Shown: positions 1-10,798, numbered from the stretch's first letter. The stretch is DNA of 49,336 nt from Prevotella sp. (GCA_017389705.1 JAFPEE010000168.1:1-49336), one strand, 5' to 3'. Program-made: numbers and translations. Notes: generated by a model from the sequence alone, not told the origin.

Positions 1-51
1 AAAGATACAAATTATTTCCGATATTTCCCCTATATTCTCGGAAAATAGTTG

Positions 52-59
52 TAAATTTG
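52..59 (+). promoter_or_regulatory. Bacteroidetes -7 box for the cbiJ-cbiD gene
   Basis: TAAATTTG fits the TAnnTTTG consensus. Its last base lies only 4 nt before the ATG at 64, so transcription would begin at or next to the start codon. No clear -33 TTTG is seen at the expected spacing. There is no room for a cobalamin riboswitch between this box and the gene. Confidence 0.5.
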
Positions 60-63
60 CATC

Positions 64-1803
64 ATGATATTGGTATTTGGTGGAACAACAGAAGGTCGCA
101 AGGCTGTGGAGGTGCTGGAGGAAGGCGGCACTACCTACTACTATTCCACCAAGACTGGCGAGCAGGAGGTTATGCTACACAAGGGTGTCCGTATGGACGG
201 GGCACTCGACAAAAAAGGTATGCTGGCGTTCTGCAGAGCGAACGATATCCGTCTGATAGTAGATGCTGCCCATCCCTTTGCGATACAGCTACACCAGACG
301 GTAGCCCAAACGGCCTGCGAGCTCCACATTCCCATCGTACGCTACGAGCGGATTTACCCCGAACGTAATCCCCGGCTTGAATGGATTGATGACTACAGCC
401 AAGTACCTCGCGATATCCATACCTTGCTTGCTACCACAGGGGTGCAGAGCATTACCAAACTAAAATCTCTTGAAGCGCAAGGCGTACAGGTCTTTTACCG
501 TATCCTGCCCCGTGAGTCATCTATAGCATTAGCCAAGAAGCAGGGAGCTACTGATGCTCAGCTTTGTTACTATGAAGGTGACGGCCAGCTTGATACGGAA
601 GCTGACGCCATCCTGTTGAAGGAGAGCGGGCTGTCTGGAGGATTCCAGGAGAAGGTAGCTGCTGCTCTCGAAAAGGGCATGCGCATCATTGTGCTCAAAC
701 GTCCCTCGCTTAAAGACTTTTTTCCTTCCGAAACGGCCAGTTTCGTCGTCGATGGTCCACACGGATTACGCAGAAAGGTAGAACAACTTTTGCCCGAATT
801 CTTTCCCTTGCATAGTGGACTCACGACAGGTACCTGTGCTACAGCAGCAGCGATTGCCGCAACCATACGTCTGCTGAAGAATGAAAAGCCTCATGAGGTT
901 CCCGTATTACTACCCGACGGGGAAACCATTCCCGTTGCTGTAGGCTATGGGGATTATTACGCCTATTGCATCAAGGAGGCTGGCGACGACCCCGACGTAA
1001 CGGATGGCATTGAGGTACGTGCCTACGCAGAGCAGGCTGAAGCGTTTCAGATTCTGGGCGGAGAAGGTGTGGGAACCTTCACGCTTCCAGGTTTCGATTA
1101 TCCTCCGGGCGAGGCAGCTATCAACCGAGGACCTCGTCAAATGATGTGTAGCAATATCAAGGAGAATGTACGGATAACGATTTCCGTTCCTGGCGGCGAA
1201 GAGATTGCCCGTCGTACCTTCAACCCACGTCTGGGTATTGAGGGAGGCATCTCGATTATTGGCATCTCGGGTATAGTGAAACCCTTCAGCGAAGATGCTT
1301 TCATCAGTTCCATCCGCAAGTGTATGGAGGTAGCCAAAGCCAGCGGAGCAGACCGAGTTGTCATCAATAGCGGCGCTAAGAGTGAACGTTTCGTGCGCCA
1401 CCTATACCCCAGCCTTCCCCGTCAGGCTTTCGTAGAGTATGGTAACTATATCGGCGAGACACTCAAAATGGCTGCAGAGCTCAACATTCCACGAATCACA
1501 CTCGGAGTGATGCTGGGTAAGGCTGTCAAGCTGGCTGAAGGACATCTGGACACTCATAGTCGTGTAGCCACCATGAATACAGAATTCATCCGGCAGATGC
1601 TGAAGGAGTCCGGTCTACAAGATGCTACGAGTCACACCTTCACACTTGCTCGTGAACTGTGGAACCTGATTCCGGCAGAGAAGGTAGAAGATTTTGTCCG
1701 AGTGGTCATTCAGCATTGCTACGAGCATTGCAGCCCGCTGTTTCCCAATGGGGAACTGACTATTCTGCTGATTGACGACGACGGAAAAGTACACTCGCTA
1801 TAA
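64..1803 (+). CDS. cbiJD: CbiJ-CbiD fusion: cobalt-precorrin-6A reductase / cobalt-precorrin-5B C1-methyltransferase
   Basis: This 579-residue protein joins two consecutive enzymes of the anaerobic cobalamin pathway. Residues 1 to about 245 are the CbiJ/CobK reductase, with the NADPH-binding GGTTEGR near the N-terminus and DAAHPFA near residue 65. From about residue 250 the CbiD methyltransferase begins, with HSGLTTGTCATAAA, PGGEEIARRTFNPRLGIEGG and GNYIGETLKMAAEL. CbiD methylates C1 and the reductase then acts on the product, so the order in the chain is opposite to the order of the reactions. Fusions of this type are known in Bacteroidetes. The start at 64 gives the reductase its usual N-terminus. 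The 3-prime end overlaps the convergent permease gene by 44 bp. Confidence 0.93.
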   Translation: MILVFGGTTEGRKAVEVLEEGGTTYYYSTKTGEQEVMLHKGVRMDGALDKKGMLAFCRANDIRLIVDAAHPFAIQLHQTVAQTACELHIPIVRYERIYPERNPRLEWIDDYSQVPRDIHTLLATTGVQSITKLKSLEAQGVQVFYRILPRESSIALAKKQGATDAQLCYYEGDGQLDTEADAILLKESGLSGGFQEKVAAALEKGMRIIVLKRPSLKDFFPSETASFVVDGPHGLRRKVEQLLPEFFPLHSGLTTGTCATAAAIAATIRLLKNEKPHEVPVLLPDGETIPVAVGYGDYYAYCIKEAGDDPDVTDGIEVRAYAEQAEAFQILGGEGVGTFTLPGFDYPPGEAAINRGPRQMMCSNIKENVRITISVPGGEEIARRTFNPRLGIEGGISIIGISGIVKPFSEDAFISSIRKCMEVAKASGADRVVINSGAKSERFVRHLYPSLPRQAFVEYGNYIGETLKMAAELNIPRITLGVMLGKAVKLAEGHLDTHSRVATMNTEFIRQMLKESGLQDATSHTFTLARELWNLIPAEKVEDFVRVVIQHCYEHCSPLFPNGELTILLIDDDGKVHSL

Positions 1804-2788
1804 CAGGAGCACCTACGAGGGCTGTGACGCTATTGACGGGTAGCGCACCCTCAAAGCCCGGCATTCGGGCAATGAAGTTGCATACCAATGCCAGAGCAGC
1901 ACCACACAATGCTGTTGCAGGCATCAGCTGTCGATGGTCGCTGGTACGGAATAAGGCACGTGCCAAATGAGGTACCGCAAGTCCTATGAACATGATGGGT
2001 CCGCAGTAGGCAGTAACAATAGCCACCAGCACTCCGGAGCAAATAATAATCTGCATCCTGGCACGGGCGACATTCAATCCCAGATTGGATGCGTAGCGTT
2101 CACCCAACAGGAGGATATTCATGGGCTTGACCAACAGAAAGCTCAAAGGCAGCAGCACACACATTAGCACCACAAAGAGCACCATCTGGTCGCCCGACAC
2201 GCGACTGAACGACCCTAATCCCCAAACGACGAAAGCCTTCACGTCTTCTTCAGGCGACAGAAATTTCAGCACGCCGATAATGGCATTGGCCAAGTAGCCT
2301 ATCATTACACCAATAATCAGCAAGGTCACGTTTCCTTTGACGCGTTGCGATATCCATACTATCAGCATCAGCACAGCCAGCGCACCAACGATGGCCGCAA
2401 TAGAGATGGCGACGTCGCCTAGGTAGCCCAATCGGCTCAACGCTACCCCACCCAACTGTCCTGAGAGCAAGATGACAAAGGCTACGCCCAAGGCAGAGCC
2501 GTTGCTGATACCCAACACCGAAGGCCCCGCCAACGGATTACAGAAGACGGTCTGCATCTGAAGTCCGCTAACGGCTAATCCCGCACCAGCAACAATGGCT
2601 GTCAGCACTTGAGGCAGACGTGAACTCAGGATGATATTGGTCCAGATTTCAGAGTCGCTGCCCATCCCCATCAGGATTCGGCACACCACAGCGACGGGAA
2701 TCGCCACAGTACCAATCAGCAGGTTTACTATCATCAAAACGACAATAGCAAACAAAAGGAATAAGGTCAGCAACAGAAATCGTCTCAT
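1760..2788 (-). CDS. btuC: FecCD/BtuC-family ABC transporter permease
   Basis: A 342-residue, strongly hydrophobic protein of the FecCD permease family, which forms the membrane channel of importers for vitamin B12 and iron chelates. Family features include GLAVSGLQMQTVFCNPLAGP near the N-terminal third and GPIMFIGLAVPHLAR in the C-terminal third. Its start overlaps the stop of the binding-protein gene by 4 bp (ATGA), so the two are translationally coupled. Position in a cobalamin operon makes corrinoid the likely substrate; this is inferred from context, since the fold alone does not separate B12 from siderophores. No ATPase (BtuD) gene is present in the operon. The last 44 bp overlap the end of cbiJD on the other strand. 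Confidence 0.85.
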   Translation of the reverse strand: MRRFLLLTLFLLFAIVVLMIVNLLIGTVAIPVAVVCRILMGMGSDSEIWTNIILSSRLPQVLTAIVAGAGLAVSGLQMQTVFCNPLAGPSVLGISNGSALGVAFVILLSGQLGGVALSRLGYLGDVAISIAAIVGALAVLMLIVWISQRVKGNVTLLIIGVMIGYLANAIIGVLKFLSPEEDVKAFVVWGLGSFSRVSGDQMVLFVVLMCVLLPLSFLLVKPMNILLLGERYASNLGLNVARARMQIIICSGVLVAIVTAYCGPIMFIGLAVPHLARALFRTSDHRQLMPATALCGAALALVCNFIARMPGFEGALPVNSVTALVGAPVIASVLFRRRQSAE

Positions 2789-3906
2789 TTCAATAATTGA
2801 TAGAAGGTAGGCTGATAGTCTTTCTCGACCAGCTCAGGATGGAAGATAGCCACAAAATCCTTCAGCAGGACATCAGGCTTGACAGGTGATATCTCATAAT
2901 AAGGCGTCTGCTTCATATTGCAATAGACCACCTTGCGTTCTTTGAATGCCTTAAACAATTCGTTGCGAGGTTCGCTGGCCTTTAGTGCCTCATAGCTGAA
3001 ATCACCTGCGAAACTATTTAGAATGCGCCAATAGTCGGCATTGGCAGCAAGGGCATACATCTTCTCAAACTCCAGGTTCTCGCCACTGGTCTCCTCATCG
3101 TGAAGCACGTAGTCAGCTCCTGCGTCACGAAATATCTGCGCCAAGTAGTTCTTTCCTCCTACTGCGTGCCAGTTGCCATAGTGCATCTCACCGCTGGTAA
3201 TGGTTGGCAACTCTTCGAAACCTGCTTCCTTTACTTTGTTCTTCAAGACGTTATAGCGTTGTTCGATACCTGCGAAGAGCTCGTTGGCCTCATGTTCCTT
3301 ACCGATGAACATTCCCACGAACTTAATCCATTCAGCCTGTCCCAACGGGTCGAGTTCTTTATAGCCCAAGTGGGGCACCAGCGTGATTCCCGTCTCACGA
3401 ATGGCATCATAGCCACCACGTTTGGAAGGCGAGATGAAGATTACATCAGGATTGGCAGCCAACACCAGCTCCGTATCCACGTTACCCTCCATCCCTATCT
3501 TGACAATGCTGCCGCCTTTGACACGCTGCTTGATATCTTTGTCAAACAGGTTCTTGGTGCCCGTAATACCTTTTATCACGTCGTGTGCCTCCAAGATGGT
3601 GAAGTTCGACAGTTGCAAGGCCGTCATCAGAATGGTGCGCTGTATAGGTACCTGTATCTTCACATAGTCAGCAGGTACTTGAACATCAGCCTGACGCACC
3701 AAAGCCAGATGCGTATCACGACCGACATCGACCAATCTGATATCAGCCGAATCGCGAACCGTGAAGCCTTTGGCGTACTGAACATTTATCGTTACCGAAG
3801 CGGTATCTGCCGTAATGTCTGATGTCTCTGCCTGATGCAAATTGCGTGATCCACAGGCTGTCAGGAATACGACAGCAAGAGAAAGTAGATGTAACTGTTT
3901 CTTCAT
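2785..3906 (-). CDS. btuF: Periplasmic corrinoid/iron-type substrate-binding lipoprotein (BtuF-like)
   Basis: A 373-residue class III substrate-binding protein. The N-terminus is a lipoprotein signal with the lipobox LTAC (Cys at about residue 18), so the protein should be tethered to a membrane facing the periplasm. The middle contains NPDVIFISPSKRGG, the usual pattern of the first lobe of this family, and GGKNYLAQIFRDAGADYV in the second lobe. It should deliver its ligand to the adjacent BtuC-like permease, with which it shares a 4-bp ATGA overlap, and it overlaps the upstream cbiB gene by 4 bp. A corrinoid ligand is inferred from the neighbours. A haem or siderophore ligand cannot be excluded. 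Confidence 0.82.
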   Translation of the reverse strand: MKKQLHLLSLAVVFLTACGSRNLHQAETSDITADTASVTINVQYAKGFTVRDSADIRLVDVGRDTHLALVRQADVQVPADYVKIQVPIQRTILMTALQLSNFTILEAHDVIKGITGTKNLFDKDIKQRVKGGSIVKIGMEGNVDTELVLAANPDVIFISPSKRGGYDAIRETGITLVPHLGYKELDPLGQAEWIKFVGMFIGKEHEANELFAGIEQRYNVLKNKVKEAGFEELPTITSGEMHYGNWHAVGGKNYLAQIFRDAGADYVLHDEETSGENLEFEKMYALAANADYWRILNSFAGDFSYEALKASEPRNELFKAFKERKVVYCNMKQTPYYEISPVKPDVLLKDFVAIFHPELVEKDYQPTFYQLLK

Positions 3907-4835
3907 AGGTGGATATGTGTAAAGTAACGTATGATGACTACCAGTACGACCATCACCACTTCAACCCTTCGGTTAATGCCGACAGCGCGACGCATGTCGT
4001 CTGTAGTCAACGGACGCTCGTTAGTACCAATATAAGGTTTGTCAAACCATTCTCCGAAATAATGGTGCGGTCCACCGAAGCGACAATTGAGGATTCCCGC
4101 CAAGGCAGCCTCAGGGTAACCGCTGTTAGGACTGTCCTGCTCGCGTCCGAACCAGGTGGTGAAGGACAACAAGCTAAAGCGCCACGTCACGAGCAACATC
4201 AGCAAGGCTGTAATGCGTGCCGGCAGGTAGTTGGCTACGTCGTCAATATGAGCAGCACACCATCCAAACTCACGGTAACGCTCCGTACGGTAGCCAATCA
4301 TAGAGTCCAACGTGTTGACCATCTTATAGGCCATCATTCCTGGAACCCCCAGCAACATGTACCAGAACAGCGGGGCTATCACTCCGTCGCTTAGGTTCTC
4401 TGCCAGCGTCTCCAAGGCTGCTGTACGCACTTCCTGCTCATTCAGGCTAGAAGTATCACGCCCCACAATACGGGCCACCTGTGTCCTCCCCTCCTCCAAC
4501 GAACGGTCTACTGCGCGGAACACCTCACAAACCTCACGAATCAACGTTGTTCCCGCCAGACAGTAGAAGACGCAGATGGCTCCTACGGCCATTCCCAGGA
4601 AGACGTTAATGCTGTATAGCCAATCCATCAGGTAGTAGAAGGCAGCAAACACAGCTGCTATCAGAACAATAGCCGTCAACGCGCCCTTCAGCTTGCGGAA
4701 GCGTCCTCTGTTCAGCCACCGCTCAAAGGCTGCTATCAGCTTACCAAACCACACGATGGGGTGCGGCAACCACGAAGGGTCGCCAATGATCAGATCTCCT
4801 ATCCAACCTACAAGTAAGATGAGTATTGCTTTCAT
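3903..4835 (-). CDS. cbiB: CbiB/CobD adenosylcobinamide-phosphate synthase
   Basis: A membrane protein of 310 residues that attaches aminopropanol or its phosphate to adenosylcobyric acid. Family motifs are the N-terminal WIGDLIIGDPSWLPHPIVWFG, the central NLSDGVIAPLFW and VNTLDSMIGYR, and the C-terminal ALAGILNCRFGGPHHYFG. I chose the start at 4835 because it gives the standard CbiB N-terminus and overlaps the stop of the upstream gene as ATGA. A longer frame reaching 4907 would overlap that gene by 76 bp and adds residues unlike the family. It lies in a four-gene operon in which every junction is a 4-bp overlap. Confidence 0.92.
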   Translation of the reverse strand: MKAILILLVGWIGDLIIGDPSWLPHPIVWFGKLIAAFERWLNRGRFRKLKGALTAIVLIAAVFAAFYYLMDWLYSINVFLGMAVGAICVFYCLAGTTLIREVCEVFRAVDRSLEEGRTQVARIVGRDTSSLNEQEVRTAALETLAENLSDGVIAPLFWYMLLGVPGMMAYKMVNTLDSMIGYRTERYREFGWCAAHIDDVANYLPARITALLMLLVTWRFSLLSFTTWFGREQDSPNSGYPEAALAGILNCRFGGPHHYFGEWFDKPYIGTNERPLTTDDMRRAVGINRRVEVVMVVLVVIIRYFTHIHL

Positions 4836-5893
4836 GCCATTAATATCTGTACTATACGCTCTGCCGTACGACCATCCCAACGGTCTGGCAACGAACCATT
4901 TTTCCAACGTCCCGCCATCAGGTCGGCCAAGGCTTCTTGCAAGCGTTCAGCGTCTTCGCCCACCAGCACATTGGTACCTTGCTTGACGGTTTCCTGATGC
5001 TCTGTATAGCTGTTCAGCGTAATGCATGGAACATTGTTGAAGGTTGCCTCTTCTGCCACATTTCCTGAGTCTGTAATGATACCCAGCGCATGAGACGTCA
5101 GGTAGCCGAACTCCAGATAGGATAACGAGGAGAGTGCTACTATTTTCGAAGACTGCGATGTCACTATCTTAAAGGCCTCGTTACGCAACGGAGCAATGAC
5201 GGGCTTATCACCAACCGTTTCTTCTATCACCTGAAGCATGCGCTGCAGGTTCTGCTCGTCAGCCAGCAAGACACGACGATTCAAGGTGAACACCAGGTAA
5301 CTGCCGTCCTCTATCCCTTCCAGGCAACTGGGACGCTGCCAGCGGTCATGGTTAAAACGCAGGGAATCCATCAGGATATTACCCACATTGTATATCTTGC
5401 TCGACTCAGCGCCCTCACGCGTAGCAATACTACTGCTACCGACTCCAGCAGTAAACAATAAATCACTTAAACCGTCTATCACTAAACGATTGATTTCCTT
5501 TGGCATACGAATATCAAAGGAACGCGTTCCTGCTACCAGATGAGCCAGTCGCAAACCACGCTTCTTGGCAACTATTGCAGCAGCCATGGTGGAAGCCAAA
5601 TCGTCTACGACTATCACCGTATCTGTCTCGTGTTGGTTCAGGTATTTCTCAAATTCAGCCATCACCTTACCCGTCAACTCATTCAAGTTTTCGCAGTCAA
5701 CACCCAGAAACACGTCTGGGCGAGGCATCTGCAAATCGCTGAACAAAGAGGCCTCCAGCGTCGGATCGTCTTCCCTACCCGCATATACCAGCTGATAGCT
5801 GATACCCTCGGTACGGTCTATGGCTCGGATGATGGGGGCAACCTTCACAAAGTTCGGTCTTGCTCCCGTAAATATGCATACTTTTTGTTTCAT
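4832..5893 (-). CDS. Divergent WecB-fold protein (UDP-GlcNAc 2-epimerase-like)
   Basis: A 353-residue member of the non-hydrolysing UDP-N-acetylglucosamine 2-epimerase family, recognisable by FTGARPNFVKVAPIIRA at the start, RSFDIRMPKEINR near residue 125 and GNILMDSLRFN near residue 160. Two positions that are catalytic in E. coli WecB look changed: the Glu of HVEAG is Val here (HLVAGTRSFD, about residue 118), and the His of the later HRRE segment is Asn (TLNRR, about residue 204). The Asp near residue 95 and the Glu in PKEINR are kept. It is the first gene of a cobalamin operon and overlaps cbiB by 4 bp. It may therefore have a changed role linked to corrinoid assembly. A longer frame runs to 6079, but M at 5893 starts the family homology. 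Confidence 0.75.
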   Translation of the reverse strand: MKQKVCIFTGARPNFVKVAPIIRAIDRTEGISYQLVYAGREDDPTLEASLFSDLQMPRPDVFLGVDCENLNELTGKVMAEFEKYLNQHETDTVIVVDDLASTMAAAIVAKKRGLRLAHLVAGTRSFDIRMPKEINRLVIDGLSDLLFTAGVGSSSIATREGAESSKIYNVGNILMDSLRFNHDRWQRPSCLEGIEDGSYLVFTLNRRVLLADEQNLQRMLQVIEETVGDKPVIAPLRNEAFKIVTSQSSKIVALSSLSYLEFGYLTSHALGIITDSGNVAEEATFNNVPCITLNSYTEHQETVKQGTNVLVGEDAERLQEALADLMAGRWKNGSLPDRWDGRTAERIVQILMA

Positions 5894-5898
5894 GCTTG

Positions 5899-5906
5899 CA
5901 AAAGTA
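5899..5906 (-). promoter_or_regulatory. -7 box for the WecB-like/cbiB/btuFC operon
   Basis: On the minus strand this reads TACTTTTG, matching TAnnTTTG. Only 5 nt separate it from the ATG at 5893, so the operon mRNA is probably leaderless or nearly so. That leaves no room for a B12 riboswitch in the leader. Confidence 0.55.
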
Positions 5907-6020
5907 CGAATAAGCGAGCAAAAAAACAAGAGAATCTTGATTTTTTTCGGGTGAAAGCACCTTCGCCCAATGTAAGAGCTACAAAGAAAATGGAAAATCT
6001 CGATGAAAAATGAAAAATAA

Positions 6021-7679
<1,659 letters not shown>

Positions 7680-7724
7680 TGTTGGCATAGAATTTGCTAC
7701 AAGCCTCCAAAAAACATTATAGGT

Positions 7725-8318
7725 ATGAAAGAAGAAGAAATAAAGAAGCAGGAAGAGGAGAACATCCTCGACAACGAAGAAAATTCCGAGACTTCTGAGA
7801 ATCCAGAAGCCTCAGAGAATACCGAAAGCTCAGAGAATACCGAAAGCTCAGAGAATTCAGAAGAGAAAGATCCGCTGGAGACAGCCCTCGACGAGATTGA
7901 GCAGCTCAAGGACAAGTACCTGCGCTCCGTAGCAGAGTTCGACAACTATCGCAAGCGTACGCTGAAGGAGAAAGCCGAGCTCATCCTGAACGGTGGCGAG
8001 AAGGCCGTCCAGGCCATCCTGCCCGTCATTGACGATATGGAGCGTGCCTTGGAGAATGGCGAGAAGACCGACGACCCCGCTGTGTTGCGTGAGGGCATGG
8101 AGCTTATCTACCAGAAGTTCATGAAGGCTCTCGAGAGCCTGGGCGTCAAGAAGATTGAGACCGAAGGTGCCGACTTCGACACCGATATGCACGAGGCCGT
8201 GGCAATGGTTCCCGGCATGGGCGACGACAAGAAAGGCAAGGTCATCGACTGCCTGCAGACAGGCTATCAATTGAACGATAAAGTAATCCGCCACGCCAAA
8301 GTGGCAGTAGGACAATAA
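7725..8318 (+). CDS. grpE: GrpE nucleotide exchange factor
   Basis: A 197-residue co-chaperone that releases ADP from DnaK. The first 45 residues are low-complexity, rich in Glu, Asn and Ser. Then comes the long helix around [20 protein letters not shown] and the C-terminal beta domain with [17 protein letters not shown] and [16 protein letters not shown], both typical of GrpE. dnaJ starts 8 bp downstream, so the two form a chaperone operon. dnaK is not in this window. The acidic N-terminal tail contains an exact 18-bp tandem duplication encoding Ser-Glu-Asn-Thr-Glu-Ser. Confidence 0.97.
   Translation: MKEEEIKKQEEENILDNEENSETSENPEASENTESSENTESSENSEEKDPLETALDEIEQLKDKYLRSVAEFDNYRKRTLKEKAELILNGGEKAVQAILPVIDDMERALENGEKTDDPAVLREGMELIYQKFMKALESLGVKKIETEGADFDTDMHEAVAMVPGMGDDKKGKVIDCLQTGYQLNDKVIRHAKVAVGQ
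7812..7847 (+). repeat. 18-bp tandem repeat inside grpE
   Basis: The unit TCAGAGAATACCGAAAGC occurs twice exactly (7812-7829 and 7830-7847), and a third partial copy follows. It encodes repeated Ser-Glu-Asn-Thr-Glu-Ser in the disordered N-terminal tail. Because it is a multiple of three, copy-number change would keep the frame. Confidence 0.9.
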
Positions 8319-8326
8319 ACACAAAA

Positions 8327-9481
8327 ATGGCAAAAAGAGACTACTATGAGGTGCTTGGCGTAGACAAGAACGCCACCGAAGACCAGATCAAGAAGGCGTA
8401 CCGTACTATCGCCATCAAGTATCACCCCGACCGCAACCCCGGCAACAAGGAAGCCGAGGAGAAGTTCAAGGAGGCTGCCGAGGCCTACGACGTGCTGCAC
8501 GACCCTCAGAAGCGACAGCAGTATGACACCTTCGGATTCAACGGTCCTGCAGGCTCTGGAGGCTTTGGAGGCTTCAATGCCACCAGCATGAACATGGACG
8601 ACATCTTCTCTATGTTCGGTGACATTTTCGGTGGTCATGCAGGTTTTGGAGGCTTTGGAGGAGGCAGACGTGGTCCTCAGGTACACCGTGGTTCTGACCT
8701 TCGCCTCAAGGTAAGGCTCTCTCTTGACGAGATTTCCCACGGCGTCACCAAGAAGTTCAAGGTACGCAAGGATATTACCTGCTCACATTGTCACGGTACA
8801 GGTGCCGAGGACGGCAGTCCCAGCGAGACCTGTCCTACCTGTCACGGAAGCGGTGTCATTTCCCATACCACGCAGAGCATCTTCGGTATGATGCAGACAC
8901 AGGGTGTCTGTCCTACCTGCGACGGCGAGGGTCACATCATCAAGAACAAGTGCCATCATTGTCACGGCACAGGTGTCGAAAAAGGCGAGGAAGTTGTCGA
9001 AATCAAGATTCCCGCAGGTGTGGCTGAAGGCATGATTATCAATGTCCCAGGCAAGGGTAATGCAGGCCAGCACAAGGGCGTCAACGGTGACATCCAGGTG
9101 TTTGTCGAGGAGGAAGAGAACGATACTTTTATCCGCGATGATAACAATTTGATATACAACCTCTTGTTGGATTTTCCGACAGCAGCACTTGGAGGCGAGG
9201 TGGAGATTCCCACCATTGAGGGAACACGCTTGAAAGTGAAGATGGAACCCGGCACCCAGCCCGGCAAGACACTCCGTCTGCGAGGCAAGGGTCTGCCTGC
9301 TGTTCAAGGCTATGGACGCGGCAATGGCGACCTGGTGGTGAACGTCAGCGTCTACATTCCCAAAGAGCTCTCCCGTGAGGAGAAGGCAGCCATTGAACAG
9401 TTCCGTCAGAGCGACAACTTCAAGGGCGACGCTGCCACCAAGCGTAGCATTTTCCAGAAGTTCAAGAACTATTTCAGCTAA
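8327..9481 (+). CDS. dnaJ: DnaJ co-chaperone (Hsp40)
   Basis: A type I DnaJ of 384 residues that presents clients to DnaK and stimulates its ATPase. Domains in order: the J domain (residues 1-70) with the HPD triad in KYHPDRNPG; a Gly/Phe-rich stretch (about 75-125) with several GFGGF repeats; a zinc domain with four CxxCxGxG-type motifs ([32 protein letters not shown]); and the C-terminal client-binding domain. Length and motif count are complete for the family. Its stop codon abuts the ATG of folC directly with no gap, so folC is probably translated by reinitiation. Confidence 0.98.
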   Translation: MAKRDYYEVLGVDKNATEDQIKKAYRTIAIKYHPDRNPGNKEAEEKFKEAAEAYDVLHDPQKRQQYDTFGFNGPAGSGGFGGFNATSMNMDDIFSMFGDIFGGHAGFGGFGGGRRGPQVHRGSDLRLKVRLSLDEISHGVTKKFKVRKDITCSHCHGTGAEDGSPSETCPTCHGSGVISHTTQSIFGMMQTQGVCPTCDGEGHIIKNKCHHCHGTGVEKGEEVVEIKIPAGVAEGMIINVPGKGNAGQHKGVNGDIQVFVEEEENDTFIRDDNNLIYNLLLDFPTAALGGEVEIPTIEGTRLKVKMEPGTQPGKTLRLRGKGLPAVQGYGRGNGDLVVNVSVYIPKELSREEKAAIEQFRQSDNFKGDAATKRSIFQKFKNYFS

Positions 9482-10798
9482 ATGACGTACCAAGAGACCT
9501 GCGAATACCTGTATAACCAGATGCCCATGTTCGAGCGACAGGGGGCTTCCGGCTACAAGGAAGGACTGAGCAACACGCTAGCGCTGGATGAGCACTTCGG
9601 ACATCCCCACCGCTCTTTCGCCACCATTCACGTGGCAGGCACCAACGGCAAGGGCAGCGTGTCGCACACACTTGCCTCCATCCTGCAGGAGTGTGGCTAC
9701 AGGGTTGGTCTCTATACTTCACCCCATCTGGTCGATTTCCGTGAGCGCATCCGTGTCAACGGAAAGCCCCTCAGCGAAGACTACGTCGTAGAGTTTGTCG
9801 ACAAGGAGCGCAACTTCTTTGAGCCCCTGCACCCATCCTTCTTCGAGGTTACCACAGCAATGGCCTTCAAGTACTTCCGCGATTTGGAAGTCGACATTGC
9901 CGTCATTGAGGTAGGCCTGGGAGGACGGCTCGACTGCACCAACATCATTACCCCACTCGTCTCCGTCATTACCAACATCAGCTTCGACCATACCCAGTTC
10001 CTGGGCGACACCCTGGCCAAGATTGCCGCTGAGAAGGCCGGTATTATTAAAAGAGGTGTACCGGTGGTCATTGGCGAGAACAACGACGAGACACGCCCTG
10101 TCTTCGAGCAGAAAGCCAAGGAGATGGAGGCTCCTATTGTCTTTGCCGAGGACGCCCCCATGGTCATCAGCGCCGAGATACGCCCCGAGGGAGGTATGCA
10201 CTACCACACCAAGATGTTTGGCGAGCTGGATGGCGACCTGGGTGGCATCTACCAAGCCAAGAACCTGAACACCGTCCTGCATGCTCTCACCGCCTTGTCA
10301 GAACAAGGCTATCTGTTACGCTGTCAGGACCAGTCTGCTGCCGACAAGTGTCTCTACGAGCTGCAGGAAGGCCTGAAGAACGTCATTACCCATACCGGAT
10401 TGCTGGGACGCTGGCAGACCATGAATAAAAGCCCCAAGGTGGTTTGCGACACCGGTCACAACCCAGGCGGCTGGCAATACCTCAGCCAGCAGCTGGCAAT
10501 GGTGGAGTGCCGCCAGATGCACATCGTCTTCGGTATGGTAAGCGACAAAGATGTCAATACCGTCCTTCAGATGCTTCCCAAGGACGCCAAATACTATTTT
10601 ACCCAGGCCCACAGCCCAAGAGCTATCAAAGCAGCCTCTCTGCAGACGCTGGCAGCCAGCTACGGACTGGAGGGAGAAGTCTATTACTCTGTCTATGAGG
10701 CATATACAACGGCTATGAAGCACGCTGCAAAAGACGATTTTGTATTCGTCGGAGGCTCCAGCTACGTCGTCGGCGATTTCCTGAAATCGTGTTTTTAG
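9482..10798 (+). CDS. folC: Bifunctional folylpolyglutamate synthase / dihydrofolate synthase
   Basis: A 438-residue Mur-ligase-type enzyme that adds glutamate to dihydropteroate or to folates, using ATP. The ATP-binding loop is HVAGTNGKGSVSHTLASIL near residue 50. Also seen are LYTSPHLVDFRERIRVNG, the family pattern AVIEVGLGGRLDCTN, and ISFDHTQFLGDTLAKIAAEKAGIIK. The ATG follows the dnaJ stop immediately, so it is the last gene of an apparent abcF-grpE-dnaJ-folC run. Linkage to chaperone genes has no obvious biochemical meaning and probably reflects shared growth-linked expression. Confidence 0.95.
   Translation: MTYQETCEYLYNQMPMFERQGASGYKEGLSNTLALDEHFGHPHRSFATIHVAGTNGKGSVSHTLASILQECGYRVGLYTSPHLVDFRERIRVNGKPLSEDYVVEFVDKERNFFEPLHPSFFEVTTAMAFKYFRDLEVDIAVIEVGLGGRLDCTNIITPLVSVITNISFDHTQFLGDTLAKIAAEKAGIIKRGVPVVIGENNDETRPVFEQKAKEMEAPIVFAEDAPMVISAEIRPEGGMHYHTKMFGELDGDLGGIYQAKNLNTVLHALTALSEQGYLLRCQDQSAADKCLYELQEGLKNVITHTGLLGRWQTMNKSPKVVCDTGHNPGGWQYLSQQLAMVECRQMHIVFGMVSDKDVNTVLQMLPKDAKYYFTQAHSPRAIKAASLQTLAASYGLEGEVYYSVYEAYTTAMKHAAKDDFVFVGGSSYVVGDFLKSCF

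Noticed and set aside
1-63. Cobalamin riboswitch before cbiJD or before the WecB-like operon
   Set aside because: The promoters sit within a few nt of the start codons, and no B12-box-like sequence is seen in either spacer.
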